Of a DNA stretch of 9,471 bases, positions 1 through 7,558 are shown one piece after another (within the stretch, counting starts at the first letter, position 1; the number at the start of each line of letters is the position of its first letter). This DNA is from Candidatus Cloacimonadota bacterium (GTDB taxonomy: Bacteria > Cloacimonadota > Cloacimonadia > JGIOTU-2). The position numbers and the translations under genes were made by a program. The stretch is from NCBI GenBank assembly GCA_021160355.1, contig JAGHCS010000121.1:1-9471 (forward strand). Reading direction: 5' to 3'. The notes under the pieces were generated by a model. It had not been told where the DNA came from and ran no database searches. It saw only the letters and a program-made list of their open reading frames with translations.

Positions 1-2
1 GC

Positions 3-443
3 TCGATCGAAGCAATTGTCTGGGCGATCATTTTTAGTGTGTGGGTGGGCATCGGCCCTTTTGCCGGTATGCTAGCGCTTATGATACACTCCATTGCAGC
101 TCTTACAAAACTCTACTCCGAGCAGATCGAGAATATTGATACTGGTCCCGTTGAAGCGATCAAGGCGACAGGTGCAAGCACACTTCAGACATGGATTTAT
201 GCAGTGATACCACAGATAGTCTCTCCATTTCTTGCGTTCACGATATACCGCTGGGACATCAATGTACGCATGGCAACGATCGTCGGTTTTGTTGGTGGCG
301 GTGGTATCGGTCTCCTGCTTCTACAGCAGCAGCAACTCCTCCGCTGGCACAATGTCGGCTTGCTGATATGGCTCATTGCATTTGTGGTTTGGGTGATGGA
401 TATGGTCAGTGCAAAAGTGCGCGAAAAACTGATCGGGATGTAA
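3..443 (+). CDS. phnE: PhnE-type ABC transporter permease, 3' end (5' partial)
   Basis: This is the C-terminal part (146 residues) of an inner-membrane permease of the phosphonate/phosphite ABC importer type. It would form the channel that works with an ATPase (PhnC) and a binding protein (PhnD), neither of which is in the window. The frame is open from the first bases, so the true start lies upstream; the GTG at 39 is internal. The sequence shows the inner-membrane permease EAA loop (E-A-I-K-A-T-G-A-S, then Y-A-V-I-P-Q), which docks on the ATPase. It then shows the glycine-rich stretch VGGGGIG and a final hydrophobic helix ending in the short basic tail KVREKLIGM. These match PhnE, but related permeases for other oxyanions look alike, so the substrate is uncertain. 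A run of four glutamines (about 325-336) lies where PhnE proteins usually have L-x-Q. The HAD gene follows after 8 nt and is probably co-transcribed. Confidence 0.85.
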   Translation, partial: SIEAIVWAIIFSVWVGIGPFAGMLALMIHSIAALTKLYSEQIENIDTGPVEAIKATGASTLQTWIYAVIPQIVSPFLAFTIYRWDINVRMATIVGFVGGGGIGLLLLQQQQLLRWHNVGLLIWLIAFVVWVMDMVSAKVREKLIGM

Positions 444-451
444 TAAATTTA

Positions 452-1111
452 GTGAAATTCAAAGCAGTTATCTTTGACCTAGATGGCACACTTATCGATT
501 CTATGGGTATATGGACGCAAGTTGATCATGACTTTCTTGCGAAGCGTAATATTTCTGTGCCCGTTAATCTTTTTGATGACATCCAGGTAGGAAACAGCTA
601 TGTCGAGGTAGCAGAGCACTTCAAACGAAAATTCAATTTGCCCGACAGTGCGGAAGATATAATGAACGAGTGGACGGAAATGGTCGCATGGCACTATAAG
701 AACGATATTCCACTCAAAGCAGGTGCAAAAGAATTCCTGACCTTCCTTCACAAGAACGGCATAAAGATCGGTGTGGGTACGAGCAATATACATCGTCTCA
801 CGAAAGTAGTACTTTCTGCAAATTACGTGTGGCACTATGTCGATGCAGTTGTTGACGGGCAGGAAAATCTCCGCGGAAAACCATTACCTGACATCTTTTT
901 AAGAGTAGCAGAAAAACTTGGTGTTCTTCCGCACGAGTGCCTTGTGATCGAAGATGTAATTGCAGGCGTGAAAGCAGCAAAAAATGCCGGCATGACTGCC
1001 TTTGCGATAGAGGATGACTATTCACTGAAAGACAAAGAACGCATTCTCGAATATGTTGATTTTTACGCAAAGGATTTCCACGAGATCAAAGAACGACTCT
1101 CTGCAACATAA
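452..1111 (+). CDS. HAD-superfamily hydrolase, beta-phosphoglucomutase-like
   Basis: This 219-residue cytosolic protein belongs to the haloacid dehalogenase superfamily, subfamily I with a helical cap, and resembles beta-phosphoglucomutases and small phosphosugar or nucleotide phosphatases. All four motifs are visible. Motif I is FDLDGT, with nucleophile D9 and acid/base D11. Motif II is GVGTSN, around T110/S111. Motif III is the lysine of RGKP, K143. Motif IV is the Mg-binding pair E167-D168 in IEDVIAG, where most relatives read EDS. Length is normal for the family. The start is taken as GTG at 452 because it lies five codons before the first beta strand; the frame is open upstream through phnE but that part does not look like protein. 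A GGGA at 434-437 is a weak, distant ribosome site. The exact substrate cannot be told. It follows phnE by 8 nt but is not the phosphonatase PhnX, which has a different motif I. Confidence 0.85.
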   Translation: MKFKAVIFDLDGTLIDSMGIWTQVDHDFLAKRNISVPVNLFDDIQVGNSYVEVAEHFKRKFNLPDSAEDIMNEWTEMVAWHYKNDIPLKAGAKEFLTFLHKNGIKIGVGTSNIHRLTKVVLSANYVWHYVDAVVDGQENLRGKPLPDIFLRVAEKLGVLPHECLVIEDVIAGVKAAKNAGMTAFAIEDDYSLKDKERILEYVDFYAKDFHEIKERLSAT

Positions 1112-1130
1112 CAATCCTTTTTGTAATAGG

Positions 1131-2105
1131 ATGAAAAAGCTCACATCCCTCTTGTTATTTGTATTGGTCATATCTCCGCTCTTTTCAGACGAGGTCATGA
1201 TATTCACGGCAAACCGATATTTCAATTCACGAATATACACTCTTTCCACAAATGGGACAGTGCAGAATTATATCCAGTATGATAATTATCATTTCTGCGA
1301 TATGGCGGTTGTGAATAATGAACTCTATGTTGCAGAAGCATTTGCACCACGTGTACTCAAAGTTAATCTCGAAACCGGTGAACTCGATGTGATCATCGAT
1401 GACTGGAGTTTATATTATTTCTATGACCTTGCCTTTGACGGCACCTATTTCTATGTAACCGAGTGGGATTTGAACCGCTATGATATAAACGGGGTCAAAG
1501 ATGGCACTGCTTCTTTCGATGAAGACGTATTCGGCAGCACCTGGGATGGACAATATCTCTGGATGCTGAATGACAACAACCAGATAAAATGCTGGAATGT
1601 AGCTCTTTGGCCAAATCTTATTGAAGTAACTGCAAACGCTTTTTCTCCACCTTCTTCTGCCTGCAGAGGTTTGTGGTTTGACGGCACCTATTTCTGGTCG
1701 ACAGAAAGTCTCGATGGGTCACTTGGCTATATTTACAAATTCGATTATTCAGGACAGGTTATCGATCAAATACTTGCGCCTTCGTGGGTCGGGTTTGGAG
1801 TGTGCAAACTCGATATGCCGGTCTCGGCTGATGATCCACATCAAAACAGCACTTTAAATTTGACTGCTGCACCCAATCCTTTTCATGACTATATTTCAAT
1901 ATCCTTTTCATTACTTGAACCGCAGCAGGTCACTTGTGCATTATATAATATCAGAGGAGAGAAAATTGATATATTGTTTTCAGAACTATTTCCTTCTGGT
2001 ATAAACGTTTATGATTGGAATATTCAAAATCTTAAAACCGGTGTGTATTTCTTGAAATTACAGACTCAACAAACCAAAGAAATCCAAAAAATTATTCATC
2101 TTTAA
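1131..2105 (+). CDS. Exported beta-propeller protein with type IX-like C-terminal sorting domain
   Basis: This 324-residue protein is predicted to be exported; its function is unknown. A Sec signal peptide covers about residues 1-21 (MKKLTSLLLF..., probable cleavage before DEV). Residues 22-225 look like a YVTN/NHL-type beta-propeller, with repeats of the form L-x-F-D-G-T-Y-F-x-x-T-E at about 102 and 183 and a variant W-D-G-Q-Y-L-W at about 138. The two FDGTYF units are encoded by an identical 19-nt stretch (1434-1452 and 1677-1695). Residues 234-324 form a C-terminal domain of the Por/TIGR04183 type: AAPNPF, then LYNIRG, W-N-I-Q-N-L and KTGVYFLKL, with a basic end. In families with this tail it directs passage across the outer membrane by the type IX system and is usually cleaved. 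The start ATG has no separate Shine-Dalgarno; TAATAGG abuts it. It follows the HAD gene by 19 nt. The tail is a near copy of that of the next gene. Confidence 0.8.
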   Translation: MKKLTSLLLFVLVISPLFSDEVMIFTANRYFNSRIYTLSTNGTVQNYIQYDNYHFCDMAVVNNELYVAEAFAPRVLKVNLETGELDVIIDDWSLYYFYDLAFDGTYFYVTEWDLNRYDINGVKDGTASFDEDVFGSTWDGQYLWMLNDNNQIKCWNVALWPNLIEVTANAFSPPSSACRGLWFDGTYFWSTESLDGSLGYIYKFDYSGQVIDQILAPSWVGFGVCKLDMPVSADDPHQNSTLNLTAAPNPFHDYISISFSLLEPQQVTCALYNIRGEKIDILFSELFPSGINVYDWNIQNLKTGVYFLKLQTQQTKEIQKIIHL

Positions 2106-2180
2106 CTGTTACTTTTCTAATTGAACAAAATCACAATTAGCTTGACGTGATTACCTCACATTCGGTTTTTTATATACGAG
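1830..2180 (+). repeat. Tail cassette copy A: sorting-domain coding end plus 3' flank
   Basis: This segment is repeated at 3526-3878. It covers the last 92 codons (stop included) of the propeller gene and about 75 nt beyond the stop. Over the 276 coding bases the copies align without gaps and differ at 8 positions. Beyond the stop, 3 of the next 43 bases and 5 of the following 19 differ, and a 2-nt indel appears near the outer end. Upstream of 1830 the two genes have no clear similarity beyond a shared Val-Ser. The coding part is only about 31% GC. No terminal inverted repeats or target duplications are seen, so it is not an insertion sequence. Confidence 0.95.
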
Positions 2181-2185
2181 GTTAA

Positions 2186-2191
2186 TATAAT
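2186..2191 (+). promoter_or_regulatory. Possible -10 box upstream of the kelch gene
   Basis: A TATAAT hexamer lies in the AT-rich leader 69 nt before the kelch gene ATG. No convincing TTGACA-like partner lies 16-18 nt upstream; TTCGGT at 2161-2166 would give a 19-nt spacer. AT-rich DNA often contains such hexamers by chance, so this is only a candidate. Confidence 0.2.
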
Positions 2192-2245
2192 ATGGAAAAA
2201 AGGCAAAAGATATCATACATTAAAGTACAATTTTACTAATTTTAT

Positions 2246-2252
2246 AAAGGAG
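2246..2252 (+). promoter_or_regulatory. Strong Shine-Dalgarno site of the kelch gene
   Basis: AAAGGAG sits 7 nt before the ATG at 2260 and fixes that start. It is the only strong ribosome binding site in the window; the other starts have none or depend on close coupling to the gene before. Confidence 0.85.
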
Positions 2253-2259
2253 TTTAACC

Positions 2260-3801
2260 ATGAAAAGATCAATAATTTTTATTTTTGTGCTGATACTGGG
2301 TCTGAGCAGTGCTTGGGCTGATGATTGGACTTCATGGACTCCTCCCGGAGCGCCATGTGCAAGACAGGGACACAGCATGGTGTCTCTGGGCGACGGATAT
2401 GTACTGTTGTTTGGCGGGGAAGGGGAGGAAGGGTTATTCAATGATCTATATGCGTTTAATACAGATAGTTGGGATTGGAACGAGATAACCCCCAACAACA
2501 CTCCCCCACCGGCTCGACGCGATCACCAGGCATGGGCGAGACCCGATGGGATGTACATTTACGGCGGCTGCGGTGAAAATGGTGCGCTCGACGACATGTG
2601 GAACTACGACCCTGAAGCTAACACATGGCAGCAGGTACAGATCAGCGGACCAAGACCGACAGCACGCCACGGACACACATCCAACACAATGGCTGACGGC
2701 AGCGTACTCATATTCGGAGGGACCGACGCCGACGGCGATCCGATGAAAGATTTCTGGAAATTAAATACGGACAACACCTTTACCCAATTCGCTGATGCGT
2801 CCGATGCCTATACTGAGCACTGCACAGAACTGGTGGGCAACGATGATTTGCTGTTAGTTTTTGGTATACCGGGAATTGTTAGCTTATACCAGTTTTCAGC
2901 GAGCATGTGGGGAGCGACAAGCGGCGGTCCCCCTTTAAGCGGTTCGGCAAATTCATGTCAGGGGGTAAATGCCGCAGGAGATCCTGTAATTTTCTTTTTC
3001 GGTGGCAAAGACGCCGATGGCAATGAGAACGCCGAAGTATATGAATATAATTTGACTATTGGAGAGACGACTCTGAGGGGACAAATGCCACAAACCATAG
3101 TCAACGGAGCGCACGCACAACTCCCTGTAGTACCCCCAAGCAAACAACAATTTGGCAACAATTGGCTTGTGTTTGGAGGTCTAAGTGACAGTATACCTAC
3201 CAACAATACTTATGGTTTTACTCCAATATCACCGCCGGATACCATTACATTAGTTACACCTATGGATTCAGTATTCGCTGATAGTGTTATGATGATATGG
3301 AATCCTGCAGAGCCGTGGCAGGCAACCCATTATCAACTTCAAGTTGCCTGTGATTCTGCTATGACTATATTCCTCGCTGACACTGTTGTTATTGATACAT
3401 CATACCTCGTGAAAGAACTCAGCAATAATACGGATTACTGGTGGCAAGTGAGAGGATACAATGCAGGTGGCTGGGGTCCGTACAACATACCGATACATTT
3501 TTTAGTTAATTTTGTGGTTTCAATAGATGATCCACATCAAAACAGTACTTTAAATTTGACTGCTGCACCCAATCCTTTTCATGATTATATTTCAATATCC
3601 TTTTCATTACTTGAACCGCAGCAGGTTACTTGTGCATTATATAATATCAGAGGAGAGAAAATTGATATATTGTTTTCAGAGCTATTTCCCTCTGGTATAA
3701 ACGTTTATGATTGGAATATTCAAAATCTTAAAAGTGGTGTGTATTTCTTGAAATTACAGACTCAACAAACCAAAGAAATCCAAAAAATCATTCATCTTTA
3801 A
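2260..3801 (+). CDS. Exported kelch-propeller/fibronectin III protein with type IX-like C-terminal sorting domain
   Basis: This 513-residue protein is predicted to be exported; its ligand is unknown. The signal peptide spans residues 1-20 (hydrophobic core, probable cleavage SAWA|DD). Residues 25-320 hold kelch repeats, with the typical glycine pairs after a hydrophobic strand at 52-53, 102-103, 153-154, 248-249 and 306-307, plus a degenerate unit near 201. The R-x-x-H/D-H and W-x-x-Y/F-D/N elements of kelch blades are present, so a propeller of about six blades is likely. Residues 326-416 look like a fibronectin type III domain (TPMDSV, then YQLQV, then Y-W-W-Q-V-R-G-Y-N). Residues 423-513 are the Por/TIGR04183-like sorting domain, differing from that of the preceding protein only by Ser for Thr in LKSGVYF. 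Such proteins are usually surface-attached or secreted and bind proteins or glycans. The propeller coding DNA is far more GC-rich (about 55% over 2341-2580) than the tail (about 31%). The start has a strong ribosome site, so the gene may have its own promoter. Confidence 0.85.
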   Translation: MKRSIIFIFVLILGLSSAWADDWTSWTPPGAPCARQGHSMVSLGDGYVLLFGGEGEEGLFNDLYAFNTDSWDWNEITPNNTPPPARRDHQAWARPDGMYIYGGCGENGALDDMWNYDPEANTWQQVQISGPRPTARHGHTSNTMADGSVLIFGGTDADGDPMKDFWKLNTDNTFTQFADASDAYTEHCTELVGNDDLLLVFGIPGIVSLYQFSASMWGATSGGPPLSGSANSCQGVNAAGDPVIFFFGGKDADGNENAEVYEYNLTIGETTLRGQMPQTIVNGAHAQLPVVPPSKQQFGNNWLVFGGLSDSIPTNNTYGFTPISPPDTITLVTPMDSVFADSVMMIWNPAEPWQATHYQLQVACDSAMTIFLADTVVIDTSYLVKELSNNTDYWWQVRGYNAGGWGPYNIPIHFLVNFVVSIDDPHQNSTLNLTAAPNPFHDYISISFSLLEPQQVTCALYNIRGEKIDILFSELFPSGINVYDWNIQNLKSGVYFLKLQTQQTKEIQKIIHL

Positions 3802-3878
3802 CTGTAACTTTTCCAATTGAACATAATCACAATTAGCTTGACGTAATCACGCCATATTCGGTTCTCTACACACACGAG
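3526..3878 (+). repeat. Tail cassette copy B: sorting-domain coding end plus 3' flank
   Basis: This is the second copy of the segment at 1830-2180, shifted by exactly 1696 nt through the coding part. The similarity ends, with a 2-nt indel in an AC-rich stretch, directly at the first possible start codon of the helicase gene. The whole leader of that gene is therefore repeat-derived. The weak dyads seen in copy A after the stop (TAATTG/CAATTA at 2118-2139) are only partly kept here. Confidence 0.95.
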
Positions 3879-6767
3879 ATGTGTGAAAATATGGCAAAAA
3901 AAGACAAAGGATATCCGACGTTTGAGTTCATTGCAGTGGATACGGAAACCACTGGTCTGGATTCTACAAAAGAGGATTTGATCGAGATCGGCGCGGTCCA
4001 TTTTAAGGATGGCAAGCAGGTCGATTCCTTTCAGTCTTTTATCCATATCAGCAGACCTCTTCCTGAAGCAATAAAAGTGCTCACGCATATCACAGATAAT
4101 GATCTTGTGAATGCCCCTTCGCTCAAAATGGTTTTGCAGGATTTCCTCGAATTCATTGGCATAACTCCGCTATGTTTTCATAACGCAGGATTCGATCTCG
4201 GATTCCTCAACGAATCACTTGGTAAGTGCAAGCTTACTCCCATCAAAAATAAATATTATGATACTGTTGATCTTTCGAGAATTTTTCTTCCACATCTGAA
4301 ATCCCACTCACTTGGAACTGTTGCAGAATATTTTGATGTTATCAATCCACACGCCCACAGAGCACAGCATGATGCGCAGGCAACAGGTGAAATTTTTAAT
4401 TCGATAACCGATTTCATAATAGATCATATAGACTTGAAGCTGGTAAAGCAGATCGAGGAAATCGCTTCGTTTGCCTTTCAGCAGAATGGAATGATCGAAT
4501 ACCTGAATAAGATACTTGGCTACCTGACAAAAATGTATCTGCAAAGACAGAAGCAAAGCACTCCCGCAATCCCTTTCTTTACCAGACCAAATTATATCTC
4601 AAATATGGTGGGTAACAAACCTCCGGGTGCAGTTATGGATGAAAATGAGATCGTGCAGCTTTTTGAAGGGGGCGGTTCACTTGCTGAAAAATTCGGACAA
4701 TACGAATATCGCGAAGGGCAGATCGATATGGTTTCCTGGGTCACGGAAGCGTACCAGGAAGGAAATTTCCTTCTTATAGAAGCAGGGACAGGAGTCGGAA
4801 AATCTCTCGCATATCTCATTCCCTCCATTTATTATTCAAAAGTATCAAATCAGAGAATTATCATCTCTACCAATACAAAAAATCTTCAAGAGCAGCTCTT
4901 TTTCAAGGATATCCCGACAATTCAGGAAACAACAGATCTGACATTCACTGCAGCTTTACTAAAAGGAAGATCAAACTACCTCTGCATGAGAAAATGGTTT
5001 AATGTGCTCTCCGACATCAATGGGTTTCTCACACAATATGAAATGAAATTCCTGCTCAATCTCATTGTGTGGGCAGAGAAGACCAAGACTGGTGATGTTG
5101 AAGAAAATCAATCCTTCAAACCATATGTGAGCGGATTGTGGTCAAAAGTTGCATCCGATGGAACATCCTGCCATGGAAGAAAATGTCCCTATCATGAGCA
5201 GTGCTTTGTTATGAATATCCGCAAGCAGGCGGAGAAAGCAAACCTTGTGATAATCAATCACGCACTCCTTCTTGCTGATGCTGCAAATGAATTTTCCGTG
5301 CTTGGTAACTATTCCAATCTTGTGATCGATGAAGCGCATAACCTCCCAAATGCTGCCGCGGTCCATTTCGGCTTTTCCATCACTATGCCGGAACTTCTTA
5401 ATATCACACGGAAGCTTCTCACAAAAGGAGATTTCCAATACGGGATTATCAACAATCTTCGCATCGGCATCACTAAAAGCACATTGCCGGATGAGAAAAA
5501 GAAGATTTATAAAAGCATTCTCGATGAGTGCGAAGAACCTATCGAAACGATAGAAGAAAAGGGCAAAGATTTTTTCCAATACTTATCGCAGATAGTACTT
5601 AAAAGAGGAAGTTACAGGAAACTACGCTTCAAGGATCTCGACGTGTTCAGGCCTGTTAAAGTTCCACTTGAAGATATCAACAGTGAGCTTTCCGAACTCA
5701 ATAAAAAACTTGCACAGCTTCATTCTGCACTTCTGGATGTGAATCCTCAGACCTTTCCAAAATATGATGAAAATATGTCCGATCTTGAGGGCAGCATCAA
5801 CCAAATTGTAGAACTTATAGTCTGCTTTGAGCATGTGTTCAATCCGGATTTTGAAAACTATGCTTTCTGGCTGGAAACGTCTGATCATGAGATCAGACCG
5901 GATATGATGCCTCGATCTGCGATTGTGTGCGCACCTATCGAAGTGAACGAGCCGCTATTTAAATATTTCTGGGATAGACTCGAAACTGCAGTACTCACCT
6001 CTGCCACGCTTGCGATCAGACAGGAATTCAAATTCTATAAGCATCTCACCGGACTCGAGGATGTCGAGCAAACCCGTCTTATGGAATATATCGCCTCTTC
6101 ACCGTTTGATTACCCGAACCAGATGAAAGTACTCATTCCCGATTTTCTGCCCAACCCCAAAGATCCGTTCTTCTCACCGCAGGCACTCTCTCTTGTCGAA
6201 GAAATTCTCAGCGCACATAAACGGGGCACGCTCGTTCTTTTTACTTCCTACAAGGACCTTGATGCTGCCTACTCTGAACTCTCAACTTCAGCAATAAAAA
6301 ATGAACTAACACTCCTTGCCCAGGGTAAAAGCGGGTCACGGACCACGATCCTGAATATTTTCAGAAATGATGAAAATTCTGTACTGCTTGGCACGAAGAG
6401 TTTCTGGGAAGGGGTCGATGTGCAGGGAAAATCCCTTGAAATTCTTGTGCTGTTCAGGCTACCATTCCTTGTTCCCACAGAACCACTCGTGGAAGCATAC
6501 CTTGATAAACTCACTGCCGAAGGCAAAAATTCATTCCTCCATTACACACTTCCCATGTCACTTCTTCATTTCAAACAGGGATTTGGCAGACTCATCCGGA
6601 ACAAAACAGACAAAGGAGTTGTGGTCATTCTTGATTCAAGAATTTTTTCAAAAAATTATGGCCGCTACTTTATAAATGTCATGCCCTTGCATCCGAATAG
6701 GATCTCAAATCCATTCGAGATCACGGATCACATCACACACTGGTTTGCAGATACCCATCAAAAATGA
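3879..6767 (+). CDS. dinG: DinG-family helicase with N-terminal DnaQ-like 3'-5' exonuclease domain
   Basis: This 962-residue DNA repair/replication enzyme combines a DEDDh exonuclease with an XPD/DinG-type superfamily 2 helicase. Exonuclease residues are D21 and E23 (VDTET), D106 (HNAGFD), and H160 and D165 (HRAQHD). Helicase residues are Walker A GTGVGKS (303-309), DEAH (484-487), TSAT near 708, GTKSFWEGVD and QGFGRLIR (900-907). Four cysteines, C369, C431, C436 and C442, lie between Walker A and DEAH, where DinG/XPD proteins hold a 4Fe-4S cluster. All catalytic parts look intact. From family knowledge, it would unwind 5' overhangs, D-loops or R-loops. The first ATG (3879) lies in a small hairpin with no ribosome site; ATG 3891, giving a start at MAKKDKG, is an equal or better choice. 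The upstream gap of 77 nt is repeat-derived. The DUF3108 gene overlaps the stop by 4 nt (ATGA). Confidence 0.93.
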   Translation: MCENMAKKDKGYPTFEFIAVDTETTGLDSTKEDLIEIGAVHFKDGKQVDSFQSFIHISRPLPEAIKVLTHITDNDLVNAPSLKMVLQDFLEFIGITPLCFHNAGFDLGFLNESLGKCKLTPIKNKYYDTVDLSRIFLPHLKSHSLGTVAEYFDVINPHAHRAQHDAQATGEIFNSITDFIIDHIDLKLVKQIEEIASFAFQQNGMIEYLNKILGYLTKMYLQRQKQSTPAIPFFTRPNYISNMVGNKPPGAVMDENEIVQLFEGGGSLAEKFGQYEYREGQIDMVSWVTEAYQEGNFLLIEAGTGVGKSLAYLIPSIYYSKVSNQRIIISTNTKNLQEQLFFKDIPTIQETTDLTFTAALLKGRSNYLCMRKWFNVLSDINGFLTQYEMKFLLNLIVWAEKTKTGDVEENQSFKPYVSGLWSKVASDGTSCHGRKCPYHEQCFVMNIRKQAEKANLVIINHALLLADAANEFSVLGNYSNLVIDEAHNLPNAAAVHFGFSITMPELLNITRKLLTKGDFQYGIINNLRIGITKSTLPDEKKKIYKSILDECEEPIETIEEKGKDFFQYLSQIVLKRGSYRKLRFKDLDVFRPVKVPLEDINSELSELNKKLAQLHSALLDVNPQTFPKYDENMSDLEGSINQIVELIVCFEHVFNPDFENYAFWLETSDHEIRPDMMPRSAIVCAPIEVNEPLFKYFWDRLETAVLTSATLAIRQEFKFYKHLTGLEDVEQTRLMEYIASSPFDYPNQMKVLIPDFLPNPKDPFFSPQALSLVEEILSAHKRGTLVLFTSYKDLDAAYSELSTSAIKNELTLLAQGKSGSRTTILNIFRNDENSVLLGTKSFWEGVDVQGKSLEILVLFRLPFLVPTEPLVEAYLDKLTAEGKNSFLHYTLPMSLLHFKQGFGRLIRNKTDKGVVVILDSRIFSKNYGRYFINVMPLHPNRISNPFEITDHITHWFADTHQK

Positions 6768-7555
6768 GGAAAAATATTTTGAAAATCAAAAAGCTATACA
6801 CAACAATTTTTATTTTGTTACTGCTTGTCACAGGCGCACTTCACGCACAAAAAACCTTCCCTTTTAAGATCAGCGAGAAACTCACCTACAATACATCATT
6901 TGGAATTGTAACCGCAGGAACTTTTACCATGACTCTCGAAGATGGTGGAGAAATAATGGGGCATCCATGTTATTGTATCAAAACATTTTCGAGAACTAAT
7001 CCTATCTTTGATCTTGTATACAAAATACGCGACGAAACCGAATCTTACTGGGATAAAGAACAGTTTGTCGTTCGCAAATTCCTCAAGCGCATTTCTGAAG
7101 GAAGCTGGAAGCAATACCGCATCCATTACTACTTTCCTGAGGATACCACCTACTATTATGTGACCTACAAAAAGGGCGGTCAAACCAAAAAGCAAAGCAC
7201 TTCACTTGTCGACCCGCAGGACACATACACCATCATATACTGGGTGCGCTTACAGGAATTTGTAGTAGGTGATACACTTCATTTAAATATAAGTCTGGAT
7301 GGAGATAACCATCCCGTAAAATTGCTTGTTGAGAAAAAAGAGAAGCTCTCTACAATTTTTGGTGAGAAAGAGTGTTATAAAATCACTCCTATCATACCGG
7401 AGAAATCTCAAAAAAAATCATCAATTGTGATGGATATTTGGGTCACCGATGACGAATACAAAATACCGGTAAAACTCGTGATAAAAATAAAATATGGTAA
7501 CTTTACTATGTCTCTGAAAGATGCAGAAAATACTGGATTGAATGCCAATAAGTAG
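6764..7555 (+). CDS. DUF3108-family exported protein
   Basis: This 263-residue protein of unknown function is predicted to be exported. A basic N-terminus and hydrophobic segment (about 11-25) end in ALHA|QK, a good signal peptidase I site after residue 28; there is no lipobox cysteine. The mature part begins with the hallmark of DUF3108 proteins: an early strand of the form L-x-Y-x-x-x-F-G-I-V-x-A-G-T. It continues with alternating beta-strands, including Y-K-I-R-D-E-T-E-S-Y-W and a D-I-W-V-T-D-D-x-x-K-I-P-V-K motif near the end. This suggests a beta-rich periplasmic or outer-membrane-associated fold, resembling the lipoprotein-binding/LolA-like sheets inferred for that family; the comparison is from memory. 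Length is typical. Its ATG overlaps the helicase stop by 4 nt and no Shine-Dalgarno is seen, so translation is probably coupled. queA follows after 3 nt. Confidence 0.75.
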   Translation: MRKNILKIKKLYTTIFILLLLVTGALHAQKTFPFKISEKLTYNTSFGIVTAGTFTMTLEDGGEIMGHPCYCIKTFSRTNPIFDLVYKIRDETESYWDKEQFVVRKFLKRISEGSWKQYRIHYYFPEDTTYYYVTYKKGGQTKKQSTSLVDPQDTYTIIYWVRLQEFVVGDTLHLNISLDGDNHPVKLLVEKKEKLSTIFGEKECYKITPIIPEKSQKKSSIVMDIWVTDDEYKIPVKLVIKIKYGNFTMSLKDAENTGLNANK

Positions 7556-7558
7556 CCC

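Noticed and set aside
191..451. N-terminal extension of the HAD gene back to 191
   Set aside because: This part overlaps the conserved end of phnE in another frame and reads as non-protein-like sequence; HAD proteins begin a few residues before the D-x-D motif.
452..1111. Phosphonoacetaldehyde hydrolase (PhnX) because the gene follows phnE
   Set aside because: Motif I is FDLDGT as in general HAD phosphatases; the PhnX-specific motif I and cap lysine pattern are not seen. Neighbourhood alone is not enough.
2142..2147. TTGACG, conserved in both repeat copies (also near 3839-3844), as a -35 promoter box
   Set aside because: No matching -10 element lies 16-18 nt downstream in either copy; TATATA in copy A is 23 nt away and is not kept in copy B.
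2118..2152. Dyads after the first stop (TAATTG/CAATTA and AATCAC/GTGATT) as a rho-independent terminator
   Set aside because: Stems are short and AT-rich with long loops, no T-run follows directly, and the pairing is only partly conserved in copy B.
1830..3878. Composite transposon or insertion sequence bounded by the two direct repeats
   Set aside because: The repeats encode protein domains in frame, there is no transposase, and no terminal inverted repeats or target duplications are visible.
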